Shown here in pieces: positions 12,429-22,846 of a DNA stretch of 64,000 bases (positions within the stretch are counted from its first letter, which is position 1; every line of letters starts with the position of its first letter). The notes beneath the pieces were generated by a model. It was not told where the DNA came from. It did no database searches and was given only the letters and a program-made list of their open reading frames with translations. The DNA is from Drosophila pseudoobscura (lineage: Eukaryota; Arthropoda; Insecta; Diptera; Drosophilidae), in assembly GCF_009870125.1 (NCBI RefSeq), contig NC_046683.1, positions 6,696,001-6,760,000 of the forward strand, written 5' to 3'. A program made the translations under genes and the position numbers.

Positions 12429-14542
12429 TTAAACTTCGTCATCCCGAACTTGCAGGATTTTAAAATCCTCTAGATTCTCTTGTGGAATGAGTCGCATTTT
12501 CATATCGGTGGCCAAATGGAGAACCGCATTAAGGGCCACCGATGGGGACAGAAAATCTTTGCTTTCGTCACTCAGCACATCAGGCAACGATCGGTAAACC
12601 TCCTGGAAGCTTGCGGTACCCTTGGCGTAGCTTTCTTCTTTTGGCACTGGGAGGGAGGGTATCGATGCCTCATTGCCAGAACTGAATTGTTTCTGGATCA
12701 AATATTGGCAGCTGTTCTTGAGATTCTTCATGTCGATCACCTTGGCACGCTTCGCAAATGGCCCAATCACATTGCTGACCTGAAAAATAAGTGATATTTT
12801 AGATACCCTTAGGAATGGTATATCCCTCAAAGACCCACCTGCCTTGGTGCACCCTTAAATTCGGTTGATATCTCCATGATTGTATCCTCACCCTCATGCA
12901 TGCTTTGGCTTTGATTGGGAATATCCCCACATAAATCCTTATTCATCATGTCCATGGGATCTTCAATGCCCGCTGCCAACATTCGGTTCATGACAGGATC
13001 ATCTGTGGTGAAATTTTCATTGTCAAAGAGCTCTCTATCGGCACCACCGTGGTGTAAGCCCCTATCCATATCCACATCATTGCCCAGACTCTCAACCAGA
13101 TCGGCATCACCAAATTGCTGGCTAACTTGGTAATCCGCTTCATTGTTGGATTTCGTGGGCATCCGCTTTCGGGCTTCGCATTTCTTTTGATAGTTGACCT
13201 TTTGCTGCTTTATGTTGGCATCAAGAGGCTGGAAGAGCTCCTCTTTGCATTGTCCATAGTGGAACTCCTTCATGCGTAGCTTGGCGGCAGCGGCAGCGGC
13301 AGCGGCAGCGGTTTTGGTTTTCTTTGGTTTGCCAACAGTCACAGCATCCTTTGGGCCAATTGTCTGGGCCAGAGTGGTGCGCGGACGAGGGATCCTGAAT
13401 TTCCAATGCGCAGGAGCTTCACAAAGCTGTGAGATCTGATCCATGGGTCTGTATGAATACTCCAGCCTAGTGACACCATCCACTGGCCTCAGATCGTCAA
13501 TGAATTCGGCGGTTTTCTTTAAACGGCGGCAATTGGTGATGACCGTCTGCTCTTCAGCGGTGAGCTCCTGCAAATCATTCGAGTGTTTATCTAAGATAAT
13601 GGGAGGACCGGCTTCAATATCCGGCATGGGTTCACACTCGGCATTCATGTCAAAGGCCACCTCTGAAATAGATCCCGACTGTGGCTTGGGATTGGGTTCA
13701 TTGGGATTGGTTATCACATAACCCGTGTGGAGTGGCCGCAGTTTTAGATCATCCATACGGTTGTACAGTTCGGGCAGCCAATCCGCATTGCACAACTCTT
13801 CAGCGGTCCACTCCTTGGCGCCAGCACTCAGCGTTTCGCTGTCCATGAGCTCATCCGTCTCCTCGGTGTCATCAAACATTTTGGAAGTCGGGCGTAGCCG
13901 CATCTCAGAGTCCACGCTGGGCAGAATGTTGTGCATCATTCGATGGGCTGCATCGAGGGAGCCCACCGTCGAATTGAGCTTTGCAAATATAGGGTCCTGC
14001 ATGGGCACCATATCCAAAGGCGCATTCAACATTTCCTTGTTCTTTGCCAACGTTGATAACTTCCTTTTCTGGCGCTTGCGCTTAGGTGCCGCCTGCTGCT
14101 GTTGACTAGGAGCTCCATCGCCGCCTTCGCCATCAACTGGAGGTCCGTCAGGTAAGCCCGTCAAGGTGCGAGCATTCAAACCCGCCGATATACGACGTGC
14201 ATCGATGTTGATGGAGTCTACACGCAGGCTGTAGACCTTGCCCGAGACCTGCAGCAAAGAGCCAGCCATCTGTAAAAGTAGAAAAGTAGGTTAGGAGCTC
14301 TCCATATTTTTCGGAGGGGTACGCACGTTGAAGCTGCGTAGCTTTTTGTGATGGTTATCCATTAGATTGGCCAGTGTATCAATCAACGATATATCCCAGG
14401 CATTGGCTGTGCTCAGCTTATTGCAGTTGTACAGATCCAAGGAAGAGCGTACCGTCTCGTTCTCCTCAATGGACTCGAGAATTGAACTCTTGCGCTTGTT
14501 TGCAGATCGACGCACTGGACTCTCCGAGCGTGGCGGCGTCAT
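12429..14542 (-). CDS. barr: Barren / CAP-H, condensin I kleisin subunit, copy 1
   Basis: Kleisin subunit of condensin I, which bridges the SMC2/SMC4 heads and recruits the HEAT subunits for mitotic chromosome compaction. Exons are 14542-14327, 14269-12839 and 12779-12429, giving 665 residues; all joins are phase 0 with GT/AG borders (introns of 57 and 59 bp). The ATG at 14542 opens MTPPRSESPVRRSANKRK, a Ser/Pro-rich N-terminus. Residues 44-72 (TANAWDISLIDTLANL onward) and the following LQVSGKVYSLRVDSI segment match the conserved N-terminal kleisin block. A basic stretch KRKRQKRK lies at about 135-142. Acidic, FDDTEETDE-type linkers follow, then a nine-alanine run at about 393-401. The C-terminal block (FQEVYRSLPDVLSDE, then AVLHLATDMKMRL) is the SMC-binding end. 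It is slightly shorter than usual for CAP-H (roughly 700-740). The identical second copy lies 3,308 bp to the right. No disabling change is visible. Confidence 0.95.
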
Positions 14543-14811
14543 TACAATGCTGGGGTGTGCGTAACAAACAAATTTTCACCGGATTTTTACTAATTTCGTT
14601 TGATTGGGCTGCGTTGGTAATCTGCGAAAGCTGGATAACCACACTTACACGCGCAGGGCTGAAAGCGCAATATAAATAAACGAAAATTAAAGTTTAAAAA
14701 TTCCACAATGCCGGCTTGAACGCTAGAATGTTCAGGTTCAATGATTTTAACAAATATATGAATACACAAATTATTTGTACTGTCAAAAAATTGTCAAAAT
14801 GGCAATGATAG

Positions 14812-14819
14812 TATCGATA
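14812..14819. promoter_or_regulatory. DRE (DREF-binding element) of barren copy 1
   Basis: Perfect palindromic TATCGATA, 270 bp upstream of the start codon. DREF sites are a known feature of Drosophila replication and cell-cycle genes, which suits a condensin gene. The homologous site of copy 2 reads CTTCGATA. Confidence 0.7.
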
Positions 14820-14863
14820 ACTGTGCAAGGTATTGATATTTTTATTTGTTACATCCCTGATTG

Positions 14864-14871
14864 GCGGCAAA
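14864..14871 (-). promoter_or_regulatory. E2F-like site of barren copy 1
   Basis: The minus strand reads TTTGCCGC, a match to the E2F consensus TTTSSCGC, about 320 bp upstream of the start codon and close to the DRE. It is conserved at 18181-18188 in copy 2. A single 8-bp match is weak evidence alone. Confidence 0.4.
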
Positions 14872-14915
14872 AAAGCTAAAATATGAAGAAAAAGAAAAGA
14901 TGAAACGCATTTGCG

Positions 14916-15468
14916 TATATACTCAAAATGAGTATAGGGGTATATTAGATTTTTGGTCCAAGTGATTGTGTAGAACGTCAAGAAGAAAGCGTTTCCGACC
15001 CCATTAAATATACATATTCTTTATCAGCATCAATAGCCGACTAAGACGACCTCTAACCTAGAAACATGGACAGATAATTGAACCAAATAGTATCCCCCTC
15101 CAAATTCTTCGACCTGGATAACACGCATTTTCATACCCGATACTCAAAATGAGTATATGGGTATATGAGATCTGTGGTGAAAGTGGATGTGTGTAACGTC
15201 CAGAATGAAGCGTTTCGGACCCCATAAAGTACCCCGAGTCGATAGAGCCATGCCTGTCTGTCCGTTCTATGAGCGCCTAGACCTCAGAGACCATAAGAGC
15301 TAGAGCAACCAAATTTGGTATCCACACTCCTGTTAGATATATCTGTTGCTTAGGGCATGCATTCCAGTGGCGTCTTCTGGTGTGATTGTAAACTAATCTC
15401 AATTACCGGTTAAAATAAATAATTATCAAGTAATACACAAACGTCTCCGCTGTAGTGGGTTGAAGATA
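14916..15468 (+). mobile_element. INE-1/DINE-1-like fragment at the barren duplication junction
   Basis: Starts abruptly after the upstream flank of copy 1. It carries two consecutive INE-1 5' regions: one from 14916, the other from about 15134 (CATACCCGATACTC), each with the GGTATATTAGAT/GGTATATGAGAT and AAGCGTTTC words. Next come GAGTCGATAGAGCCATG, CTGTCTGTCCGTTC and AAGAGCTAGAGCAACC. It is homologous to 11731-12147 but differs by indels. It lies exactly at the joint of the two duplicated units. Confidence 0.8.
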
Positions 15469-15736
15469 TACATATGTAGTTCCATGTAGAACAAACAAAA
15501 AAGGTTCAAAAAGGTACAAGTGCTCTCAAAAATATTAATTTATTGTTTATATGTTGCAAATCATGGGACTTGAGAGATAGAACTAAAAATTCATCCGAGA
15601 ACACATTGGAAAAGAGCCCTGCTTCGTTTCGTTTAGTTTTTTGTATGTGTTGTTGCATTAATTTGTATTTAAAATTGTGTGAAGATTGATTACTTCTAGC
15701 ATTGTATCAGAATTCAGTTTTTCTAAAAGCTCGTCA
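15469..15736. other. 3' flank of barren copy 2
   Basis: Homologous to 12148-12428 with several substitutions and a shorter T run. Contains the matching minus-strand AATAAA at 15544-15539. Confidence 0.7.
15539..15544 (-). promoter_or_regulatory. Candidate polyadenylation signal of barren copy 2
   Basis: Minus-strand AATAAA in the same relation to the stop codon as in copy 1. Confidence 0.5.
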
Positions 15737-17850
15737 TTAAACTTCGTCATCCCGAACTTGCAGGATTTTAAAATCCTCTAGATTCTCTTGTGGAATGAGT
15801 CGCATTTTCATATCGGTGGCCAAATGGAGAACCGCATTAAGGGCCACCGATGGGGACAGAAAATCTTTGCTTTCGTCACTCAGCACATCAGGCAACGATC
15901 GGTAAACCTCCTGGAAGCTTGCGGTACCCTTGGCGTAGCTTTCTTCTTTTGGCACTGGGAGGGAGGGTATCGATGCCTCATTGCCAGAACTGAATTGTTT
16001 CTGGATCAAATATTGGCAGCTGTTCTTGAGATTCTTCATGTCGATCACCTTGGCACGCTTCGCAAATGGCCCAATCACATTGCTGACCTGAAAAATAAGT
16101 GATATTTTAGATACCCTTAGGAATGGTATATCCCTCAAAGACCCACCTGCCTTGGTGCACCCTTAAATTCGGTTGATATCTCCATGATTGTATCCTCACC
16201 CTCATGCATGCTTTGGCTTTGATTGGGAATATCCCCACATAAATCCTTATTCATCATGTCCATGGGATCTTCAATGCCCGCTGCCAACATTCGGTTCATG
16301 ACAGGATCATCTGTGGTGAAATTTTCATTGTCAAAGAGCTCTCTATCGGCACCACCGTGGTGTAAGCCCCTATCCATATCCACATCATTGCCCAGACTCT
16401 CAACCAGATCGGCATCACCAAATTGCTGGCTAACTTGGTAATCCGCTTCATTGTTGGATTTCGTGGGCATCCGCTTTCGGGCTTCGCATTTCTTTTGATA
16501 GTTGACCTTTTGCTGCTTTATGTTGGCATCAAGAGGCTGGAAGAGCTCCTCTTTGCATTGTCCATAGTGGAACTCCTTCATGCGTAGCTTGGCGGCAGCG
16601 GCAGCGGCAGCGGCAGCGGTTTTGGTTTTCTTTGGTTTGCCAACAGTCACAGCATCCTTTGGGCCAATTGTCTGGGCCAGAGTGGTGCGCGGACGAGGGA
16701 TCCTGAATTTCCAATGCGCAGGAGCTTCACAAAGCTGTGAGATCTGATCCATGGGTCTGTATGAATACTCCAGCCTAGTGACACCATCCACTGGCCTCAG
16801 ATCGTCAATGAATTCGGCGGTTTTCTTTAAACGGCGGCAATTGGTGATGACCGTCTGCTCTTCAGCGGTGAGCTCCTGCAAATCATTCGAGTGTTTATCT
16901 AAGATAATGGGAGGACCGGCTTCAATATCCGGCATGGGTTCACACTCGGCATTCATGTCAAAGGCCACCTCTGAAATAGATCCCGACTGTGGCTTGGGAT
17001 TGGGTTCATTGGGATTGGTTATCACATAACCCGTGTGGAGTGGCCGCAGTTTTAGATCATCCATACGGTTGTACAGTTCGGGCAGCCAATCCGCATTGCA
17101 CAACTCTTCAGCGGTCCACTCCTTGGCGCCAGCACTCAGCGTTTCGCTGTCCATGAGCTCATCCGTCTCCTCGGTGTCATCAAACATTTTGGAAGTCGGG
17201 CGTAGCCGCATCTCAGAGTCCACGCTGGGCAGAATGTTGTGCATCATTCGATGGGCTGCATCGAGGGAGCCCACCGTCGAATTGAGCTTTGCAAATATAG
17301 GGTCCTGCATGGGCACCATATCCAAAGGCGCATTCAACATTTCCTTGTTCTTTGCCAACGTTGATAACTTCCTTTTCTGGCGCTTGCGCTTAGGTGCCGC
17401 CTGCTGCTGTTGACTAGGAGCTCCATCGCCGCCTTCGCCATCAACTGGAGGTCCGTCAGGTAAGCCCGTCAAGGTGCGAGCATTCAAACCCGCCGATATA
17501 CGACGTGCATCGATGTTGATGGAGTCTACACGCAGGCTGTAGACCTTGCCCGAGACCTGCAGCAAAGAGCCAGCCATCTGTAAAAGTAGAAAAGTAGGTT
17601 AGGAGCTCTCCATATTTTTCGGAGGGGTACGCACGTTGAAGCTGCGTAGCTTTTTGTGATGGTTATCCATTAGATTGGCCAGTGTATCAATCAACGATAT
17701 ATCCCAGGCATTGGCTGTGCTCAGCTTATTGCAGTTGTACAGATCCAAGGAAGAGCGTACCGTCTCGTTCTCCTCAATGGACTCGAGAATTGAACTCTTG
17801 CGCTTGTTTGCAGATCGACGCACTGGACTCTCCGAGCGTGGCGGCGTCAT
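15737..17850 (-). CDS. barr: Barren / CAP-H, condensin I kleisin subunit, copy 2
   Basis: Second complete copy of the condensin I kleisin gene. Exons are 17850-17635, 17577-16147 and 16087-15737, with the same phase-0 joins and a 665-residue product that appears identical to copy 1, including the nine-alanine run and the glutamine run near residue 128. Translations in the other frames and the opposite strand also match copy 1, which points to nucleotide identity including synonymous sites. Both introns read the same too. The flanks do not: the upstream DRE is altered and the 3' flank has substitutions. Both copies retain an open frame and intact splice sites, so neither is an obvious pseudogene. 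From the sequence one cannot say which copy is ancestral; the INE-1 fragment between them belongs to the duplicated unit. Confidence 0.95.
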
Positions 17851-18119
17851 TACAATGCTGGGGTGTGCGTAACAAACAAATTTTCACCGGATTTTTACTA
17901 ATTTCGTTTGATTGGGCTGCGTTGGTAATCTGCGAAAGCTGGATAACCACACTTACACGCGCAGGGCTGAAAGCGCAATATAAATAAACGAAAATTAAAG
18001 TTTAAAAATTCCACAATGCCGGCTTAAACGCTAGAATGTTCAGGTTCAATGATTTTAACAAATATATGAATACACAAATTATTTGTACTGTCAAAAAATT
18101 GTCAAAATGGCAACGATAG

Positions 18120-18127
18120 CTTCGATA
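18120..18127. promoter_or_regulatory. Altered DRE position in barren copy 2
   Basis: The sequence CTTCGATA occupies the place of the perfect TATCGATA of copy 1, with two changes at the first two positions. The palindrome needed for DREF binding is broken. Confidence 0.6.
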
Positions 18128-18180
18128 ACTGTGCAAGGTATATAATATTTTTATTTATTACATCCCTGGTTGCGTGATTG

Positions 18181-18188
18181 GCGGCAAA
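18181..18188 (-). promoter_or_regulatory. E2F-like site of barren copy 2
   Basis: Minus strand TTTGCCGC, equivalent to the site upstream of copy 1, retained despite an 8-bp insertion immediately beside it. Confidence 0.35.
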
Positions 18189-18230
18189 AAAGCTAAAATA
18201 TGAAGAAGAAGAAAAGATGAAACGTATTTC

Positions 18231-21200
18231 CGATGTGGGTGATAGGGAAAATAAGAAAATATGAAAAGTGTCCAAGCAAAAAATTTTACTTTTTAATTTT
18301 TTTCAGAGGTAATTCTTCTTTTTCACATGACTTAAGTGTCTTACATCTGGTTAGAATGATTGCAGTAAATTTTCAATTGTGAAAATCTGATAAATGTATC
18401 TTTAAATCGGATCCAAACATTTTGTAGCTTCAGCTTACCGCCTTGTAATATTAAACTTAAAACTGCTAAACTGATTGTTTTTGTATGCATTTTTATATTA
18501 AAATGTTGAAAAATCGAAGAAAAATAGTTTCTTGTGTTTGGCAATGCCCAATAAATCCATATGTTCTTAATTAGTTTTGATATATAGAAACAGGTAAATA
18601 TAAATAATAACTCTATAAGATGGCTAATGGAGAACTACCAAGTATCCCATTTAATGCATTCCTCAGACAATTCTATGGGAATGCCAACGATTTCAGCTGC
18701 ACAACAGAATAAGCAACTGAATAGACGAAAGTTTCCCAAAATCCTTTCAAGTCCAACCCCCAAAACTAGCCACCTGCAGGGTCCCAGCCTGAACCATTCC
18801 CTGAACCATCGAGACAAAGCATTGCCTTCGGGGCTGTCTGTCCGAAGGCGCGGGAGTAACATCAAAGATGCTGTCGAGCAGCCTAAACAACAGGACCTTA
18901 GACGATGGACATGGCTCTTGAGAGCCCGCCTTATTCGCTGGCCAAGTCCCTTTACCTTGGCCAAAGCATTGCGAAATTAGCCAAGAGTAATCCTTTAAGT
19001 TTAGTGCCCAAAAATTGCACACAATTGTCGCAGTGGCAGAGGCTGTGGCTGTGGCAGTCCAACGAACCTCCTCCAACATTGTCAGCCAACGTTGATGACA
19101 TTGTGTAAAATTTTGTAGCTGTCGTCGACATTGCCGTTCCCCTTCCCGTTGTCGTTGCTCGTCCTGGTCGCGGCATCCTCCAGCCAGCCGACTGGCTATA
19201 AAACTTTTATAGTAAAAAGTAAATGCCACAAATGAGCAATCGAAAATTTCGCATTATAATGCAAACTGTGTGCATTTTTCGGGGTTATTGTAGTCGACTC
19301 TCGGGCGCAAAAGACAAACGCATACCAAGGCACAGTCGTCGTCGTAGTCGTAGTCGCAGTCGTCATGGCCGCCTCGCTACAGATCCAGTGGCAGCTTCAA
19401 CTTCAGCTCTCTCCTCTCTTGCCTCTATTAATAATAATAGAATTTTTGGAAAATTTCCCTCCTCCAGAGAGAGAGAGAGAGAGAGGAGGAAGAGGAGTGA
19501 TGGGAAAAGGAAAAGGAAACTGCCTTTCGGCTCGCGATTTTTGCATTTGACAACGAAAACGAAATGAACGAGTTGGGTCACCATTCCATTCCTTTCCATT
19601 CTTCACCTAACCAAACCCCAACGTTCCCTTACATTCCCTTTGGACTGTATTGCATAATTCAGAGGAGAGCTGTCTGCTCTTACCTCTTCCCTATGCAGTC
19701 GACTCTGGGCGACTCTGTCCTGCCTGACAATAATGCTAATAATGATAATGATTATAATGCATGAACAAAATATTCCTGTAGATGCCTTTGTCTATTGAAC
19801 CAGCCTTGGAGCTCCATGGAGCTCTACTCGACTCGACTCGACTCCAACGACTCGACGCTGTCTGTTGTTTGGCATCTAATGAACTTCTTTATGGCTGCAT
19901 CGTTCGCATAGCTAATTCAAAGAGTATTCCTGCTCTAGGGAGTACATTTCATAGAGAGAAATTTAAAGGCAATTCTGTGGAAAATGTTGGAAATATTATA
20001 TGGAGTTTTTAATCTACTTGCAGCTTTTGTATCTTAAGGAACTTGACCTAATTGTAATGACTATTCTATAGTAATGGGGGGACCACTATCAATTAGTAAT
20101 CTCTACAGATCGCCCTCGACTCTTTCTCTACCCATATTCTCCTACTAAAAGAAGATTTTCTATAGGTGACTAAATATTCTCTGGGATAATCTGCACCTGC
20201 CAGGAGATCCAATCATCCCCCTAATGCCTTCACCCCCTGCCCAACCAGGTGGATTACCTACGAAAGAGCAGAAACGGCGATGGGAAGAGCCACATCGTCA
20301 GCATCATCTTTGGCATCATCGTCATCAGGCACGTCCGCGCCAGTACGTCCGCCCATTCGGTTATATTAAAACCATTTTTCGCTTATTACCAAAAAATTTA
20401 AATATTTTGAAAATAATAAACTGCGGGTGAGTTACTAAGTGGCAGCAGCGACGCCCACAAAAAAGCAAACAACGTTCCACAGAATAGAACAGAGCCCAGG
20501 CCAGGGGATTGGGTTGATGCTAATGCTGATGCTGATGCTGAGGTGGTTCGGTATCGTCATCAGCATTTGGTATCATCAAAACGATGGCAAGCATGAGCTG
20601 GCCCACCTTTAACCCCAACCACGGCCATTACTAATCCTCCCACCCAACGGAACAGAACAGAACAGAACAGAAGAGAAGCGAACCCGAAATCCAAGTAACT
20701 CCGGAGTAACTCCACCCACAGTCAGACATCGGCCACTCCGGCCCGCTGTGCGCTATCAGCGCGCCTCGTGTTGATTGTCGCGCATTGCCATCAATGTCCT
20801 CCCACTTAACCATCCGCCACCCATCAGCCACCCCTTTCGCAGCCCCTCGCTTAATAAGCATCACACGTTCGTGATGATGGTGATGATGATTACGATGTTG
20901 GTGACCATGGGCTCAGATGAAAAGGGGTTATTCCTTCCAACTTTACGAAACTGTTTGATATGAAGCTCGAATCGATCTTTGCTTAGAAATGTATGTATTT
21001 TTTAAATCAATTAAATGATTTTCAAATCAAATTTGCAACTTTATAATCATCATCAAAGTACTTTTCAGCATGTCTGGCTTGATTTCATTTTATGAGTTCC
21101 CCAAGAGCTTCTCCTTTCAAGACTACGCCCCTAGAAGAAATGATGCTGTAGATGCCCATGCCCATGGCCCATGCTGGTGTTGGCGTTGGCCTCATAGTGT

Positions 21201-22186
21201 CATATTTTTATGATTTTTATGTTAATTCATAACCAGCGACAACGTCGCGGTTACCACCACTCACCATTCTACCCTGGACCATCCTCAAGCATCAGCTACC
21301 AGCCTCCTTCTTCTATTTTGCCAAATGCTTTTTAATCCTTTTAATGAAAATTAGTTCCTCTCAATAACATTTAATATATTTTCCTTTGCTTTTGGGGTTT
21401 TCCCCTCCTCTTGTCTCCTCTGTCTATATATCTCTTGGTGTCCCATCCACTCGGAGTTCTGTTGTTTTCACAGGCATTATCATAATTTCTGTTTGCAACC
21501 CTAAATCAACACTTGCCAGCTCCTGCTCCAGCTCCAGCTCCTGCTTTAGCTCCAGCTCCAGCTCCTGCTCTGACTCGATAAAGGGTTACTGGTCCTGTCC
21601 ATTTGGCGGTTGAGTGGATGGGGAGGCCCAAGACCCGTGGTTGCTGCGACAGTCAGACAGAGAGAGACAGAGGGCTTGGCATATATCACAAGGTGCTTTC
21701 CCCTTCACCACCGCCACTACCATGCCACTACATCCACTTCTTGTCTTTGTCTTTGACCTTTTGCGTTTGATTTTCTATGCAGCGTTAAATGGCATCCGCG
21801 TCCTCGTCGTCGTCCTCGTCGTGTCTCCTTCTTGGAGGAAAATTGAAAACCCAAAAGCAGTAAAAATTAATGGCCGTAGCGAAGGTGTTGCCATCCATAT
21901 TCTACCCTCCTCTCCTGCTTTCTTCGTGCTTTCTTATTGATAACACGAGCACTCGCAACCGTACATATACGCGGTGTCGAGTCAGTGGCCCTTAGATATT
22001 CAGGGAAAGGAATGTTATATATTTGATACGGATATTCCAGATGTAGCGCGAGTGCAGCGCCAGTGTCTAGCGTCTTTTTAATTGATTTGCTTCCATCAAA
22101 ATAATAATTTTCCGATAAAAAAGTCAATTGTTTTAAGATGCATTCAAGATTTAATTTTTCCTAGTGTTTTTTTAATTTATGTGGGC
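18231..22186. other. Non-coding stretch
   Basis: No gene recognised. The longer minus-strand frame near 18747-19229 translates low-complexity codons and lacks any domain. Visible contents are a GA tract at 19466-19486, ACTCG repeats near 19828-19845, GCTGAT repeats near 20520-20541, and AGCTCC/AGCTCCTGC hexamer repeats near 21520-21570. Confidence 0.6.
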
Positions 22187-22846
22187 CTACTCTTCCTTTT
22201 CAGACGGGGTTTTGTTCTCAAAGGCCTTGGGAAGGGACTTGAAGGCCTCGGAGGCCTGGCGTACCACTTGGGCTGTGGCCGACATAGGAGCCGGGCTAGG
22301 GATAAAGCGCAGCTTCTGCACGGCATGGGTTAGGTCGTGGTTCAGCATATGCTTTGACTTCTCGTCCGGGCTGCGCATAAAGCTCTGCTTAAGGATATTG
22401 TTCTCGGTGTTGGCAAAATCCGGCTTGTAGGACGAAGCGCTGCGGGGCTTCAACCAGTTGGTCTCTGGGTGGCGTGGATCGCGCCACATGTTCTGCTCAC
22501 GGATCGTGTTGCGGTAGCGGGCGTATTCTCGGTAGTCCGTTGTCTTCTGCTCATCTGTTGCAGTCGCCATTTCGGTGTGTGGCCTTCCGCGGGCAGCGTC
22601 ACGGGACTTGTTAGCGTCACTTATGTTCCTGCCCCGGAAGAGCTCTGAGCCGCTGCCAGTCAAGCGATTCTTCAGAGTATTACGATTGGTCTCCTTGTCA
22701 AAGTGGTTGACGCTTTGGATGACGCTGTGGCTTACACTTCGTCGAATTTTGAGCACCGGGGCGACACAGGCATCCTCCGAAAAGATGCTGGCTGAGCTCA
22801 TGGACGACTTCACAGCAGGACGGAACAATGCACTGACACGTTTCAT
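22187..22846 (-). CDS. Unrecognised 219-residue protein, single exon
   Basis: An intact single-exon reading frame from ATG at 22846 to TAG at 22187. I do not recognise the family. The protein is hydrophilic and basic, without signal peptide or membrane segment. The N-terminus (MKRVSALFRPAVKSSM) is rich in basic and hydroxylated residues and could act as a mitochondrial presequence; this is a guess. The middle (TDYREYARYRNTIREQNMWR, then DPRHPETNWLKPRSASSY) is rich in Arg, Tyr, Trp and Asn and looks compositionally like a real protein. No simple repeats occur in it, and the opposite frames are shorter, which favours coding. Neighbours within 2 kb are non-coding. A testis-biased function would be typical of such intronless Drosophila genes, but nothing in the sequence shows it. 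Confidence 0.7.
   Translation of the reverse strand: MKRVSALFRPAVKSSMSSASIFSEDACVAPVLKIRRSVSHSVIQSVNHFDKETNRNTLKNRLTGSGSELFRGRNISDANKSRDAARGRPHTEMATATDEQKTTDYREYARYRNTIREQNMWRDPRHPETNWLKPRSASSYKPDFANTENNILKQSFMRSPDEKSKHMLNHDLTHAVQKLRFIPSPAPMSATAQVVRQASEAFKSLPKAFENKTPSEKEE

Larger units (their letters stand above)
14543..14915. other. 5' flank and promoter region of barren copy 1
   Basis: Upstream region of the minus-strand gene. It holds a perfect DRE at 14812-14819 and an E2F-type match on the minus strand at 14871-14864. It stays identical to copy 2 up to about 14717, has one substitution at 14718, then diverges clearly from about 14805, ending where the next INE-1-like fragment begins. 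Confidence 0.7.
17851..18230. other. 5' flank and promoter region of barren copy 2
   Basis: Homologous to 14543-14915. It is identical out to about 18025, has one substitution at 18026, and from about 18114 shows several substitutions and an 8-bp insertion just before the E2F-like motif. Homology with copy 1 stops around 18225, where unique sequence begins. Confidence 0.7.

Noticed and set aside
12480..12794. Plus-strand open frames opposite barren (also 12915-13133, 13443-13721, 13725-14105 and their copies)
   Set aside because: They are antisense shadows of a conserved coding sequence; they have no domain and no splice structure. They were useful only as a check that the two barren copies are identical at nucleotide level.
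18747..19229. 160-residue minus-strand frame right of barren copy 2
   Set aside because: It is built from repeated Thr-Ala and Arg-Gln codons over simple repeats, and an equally long frame lies on the other strand. No domain or promoter context.
20200..20430. Possible exon after a CTGCCCAACCAG acceptor-like string
   Set aside because: The frame VDYLRKSRNGDGKSHIVSII is short, continues into His/Ile codons from CATCAT repeats and has no partner exon.
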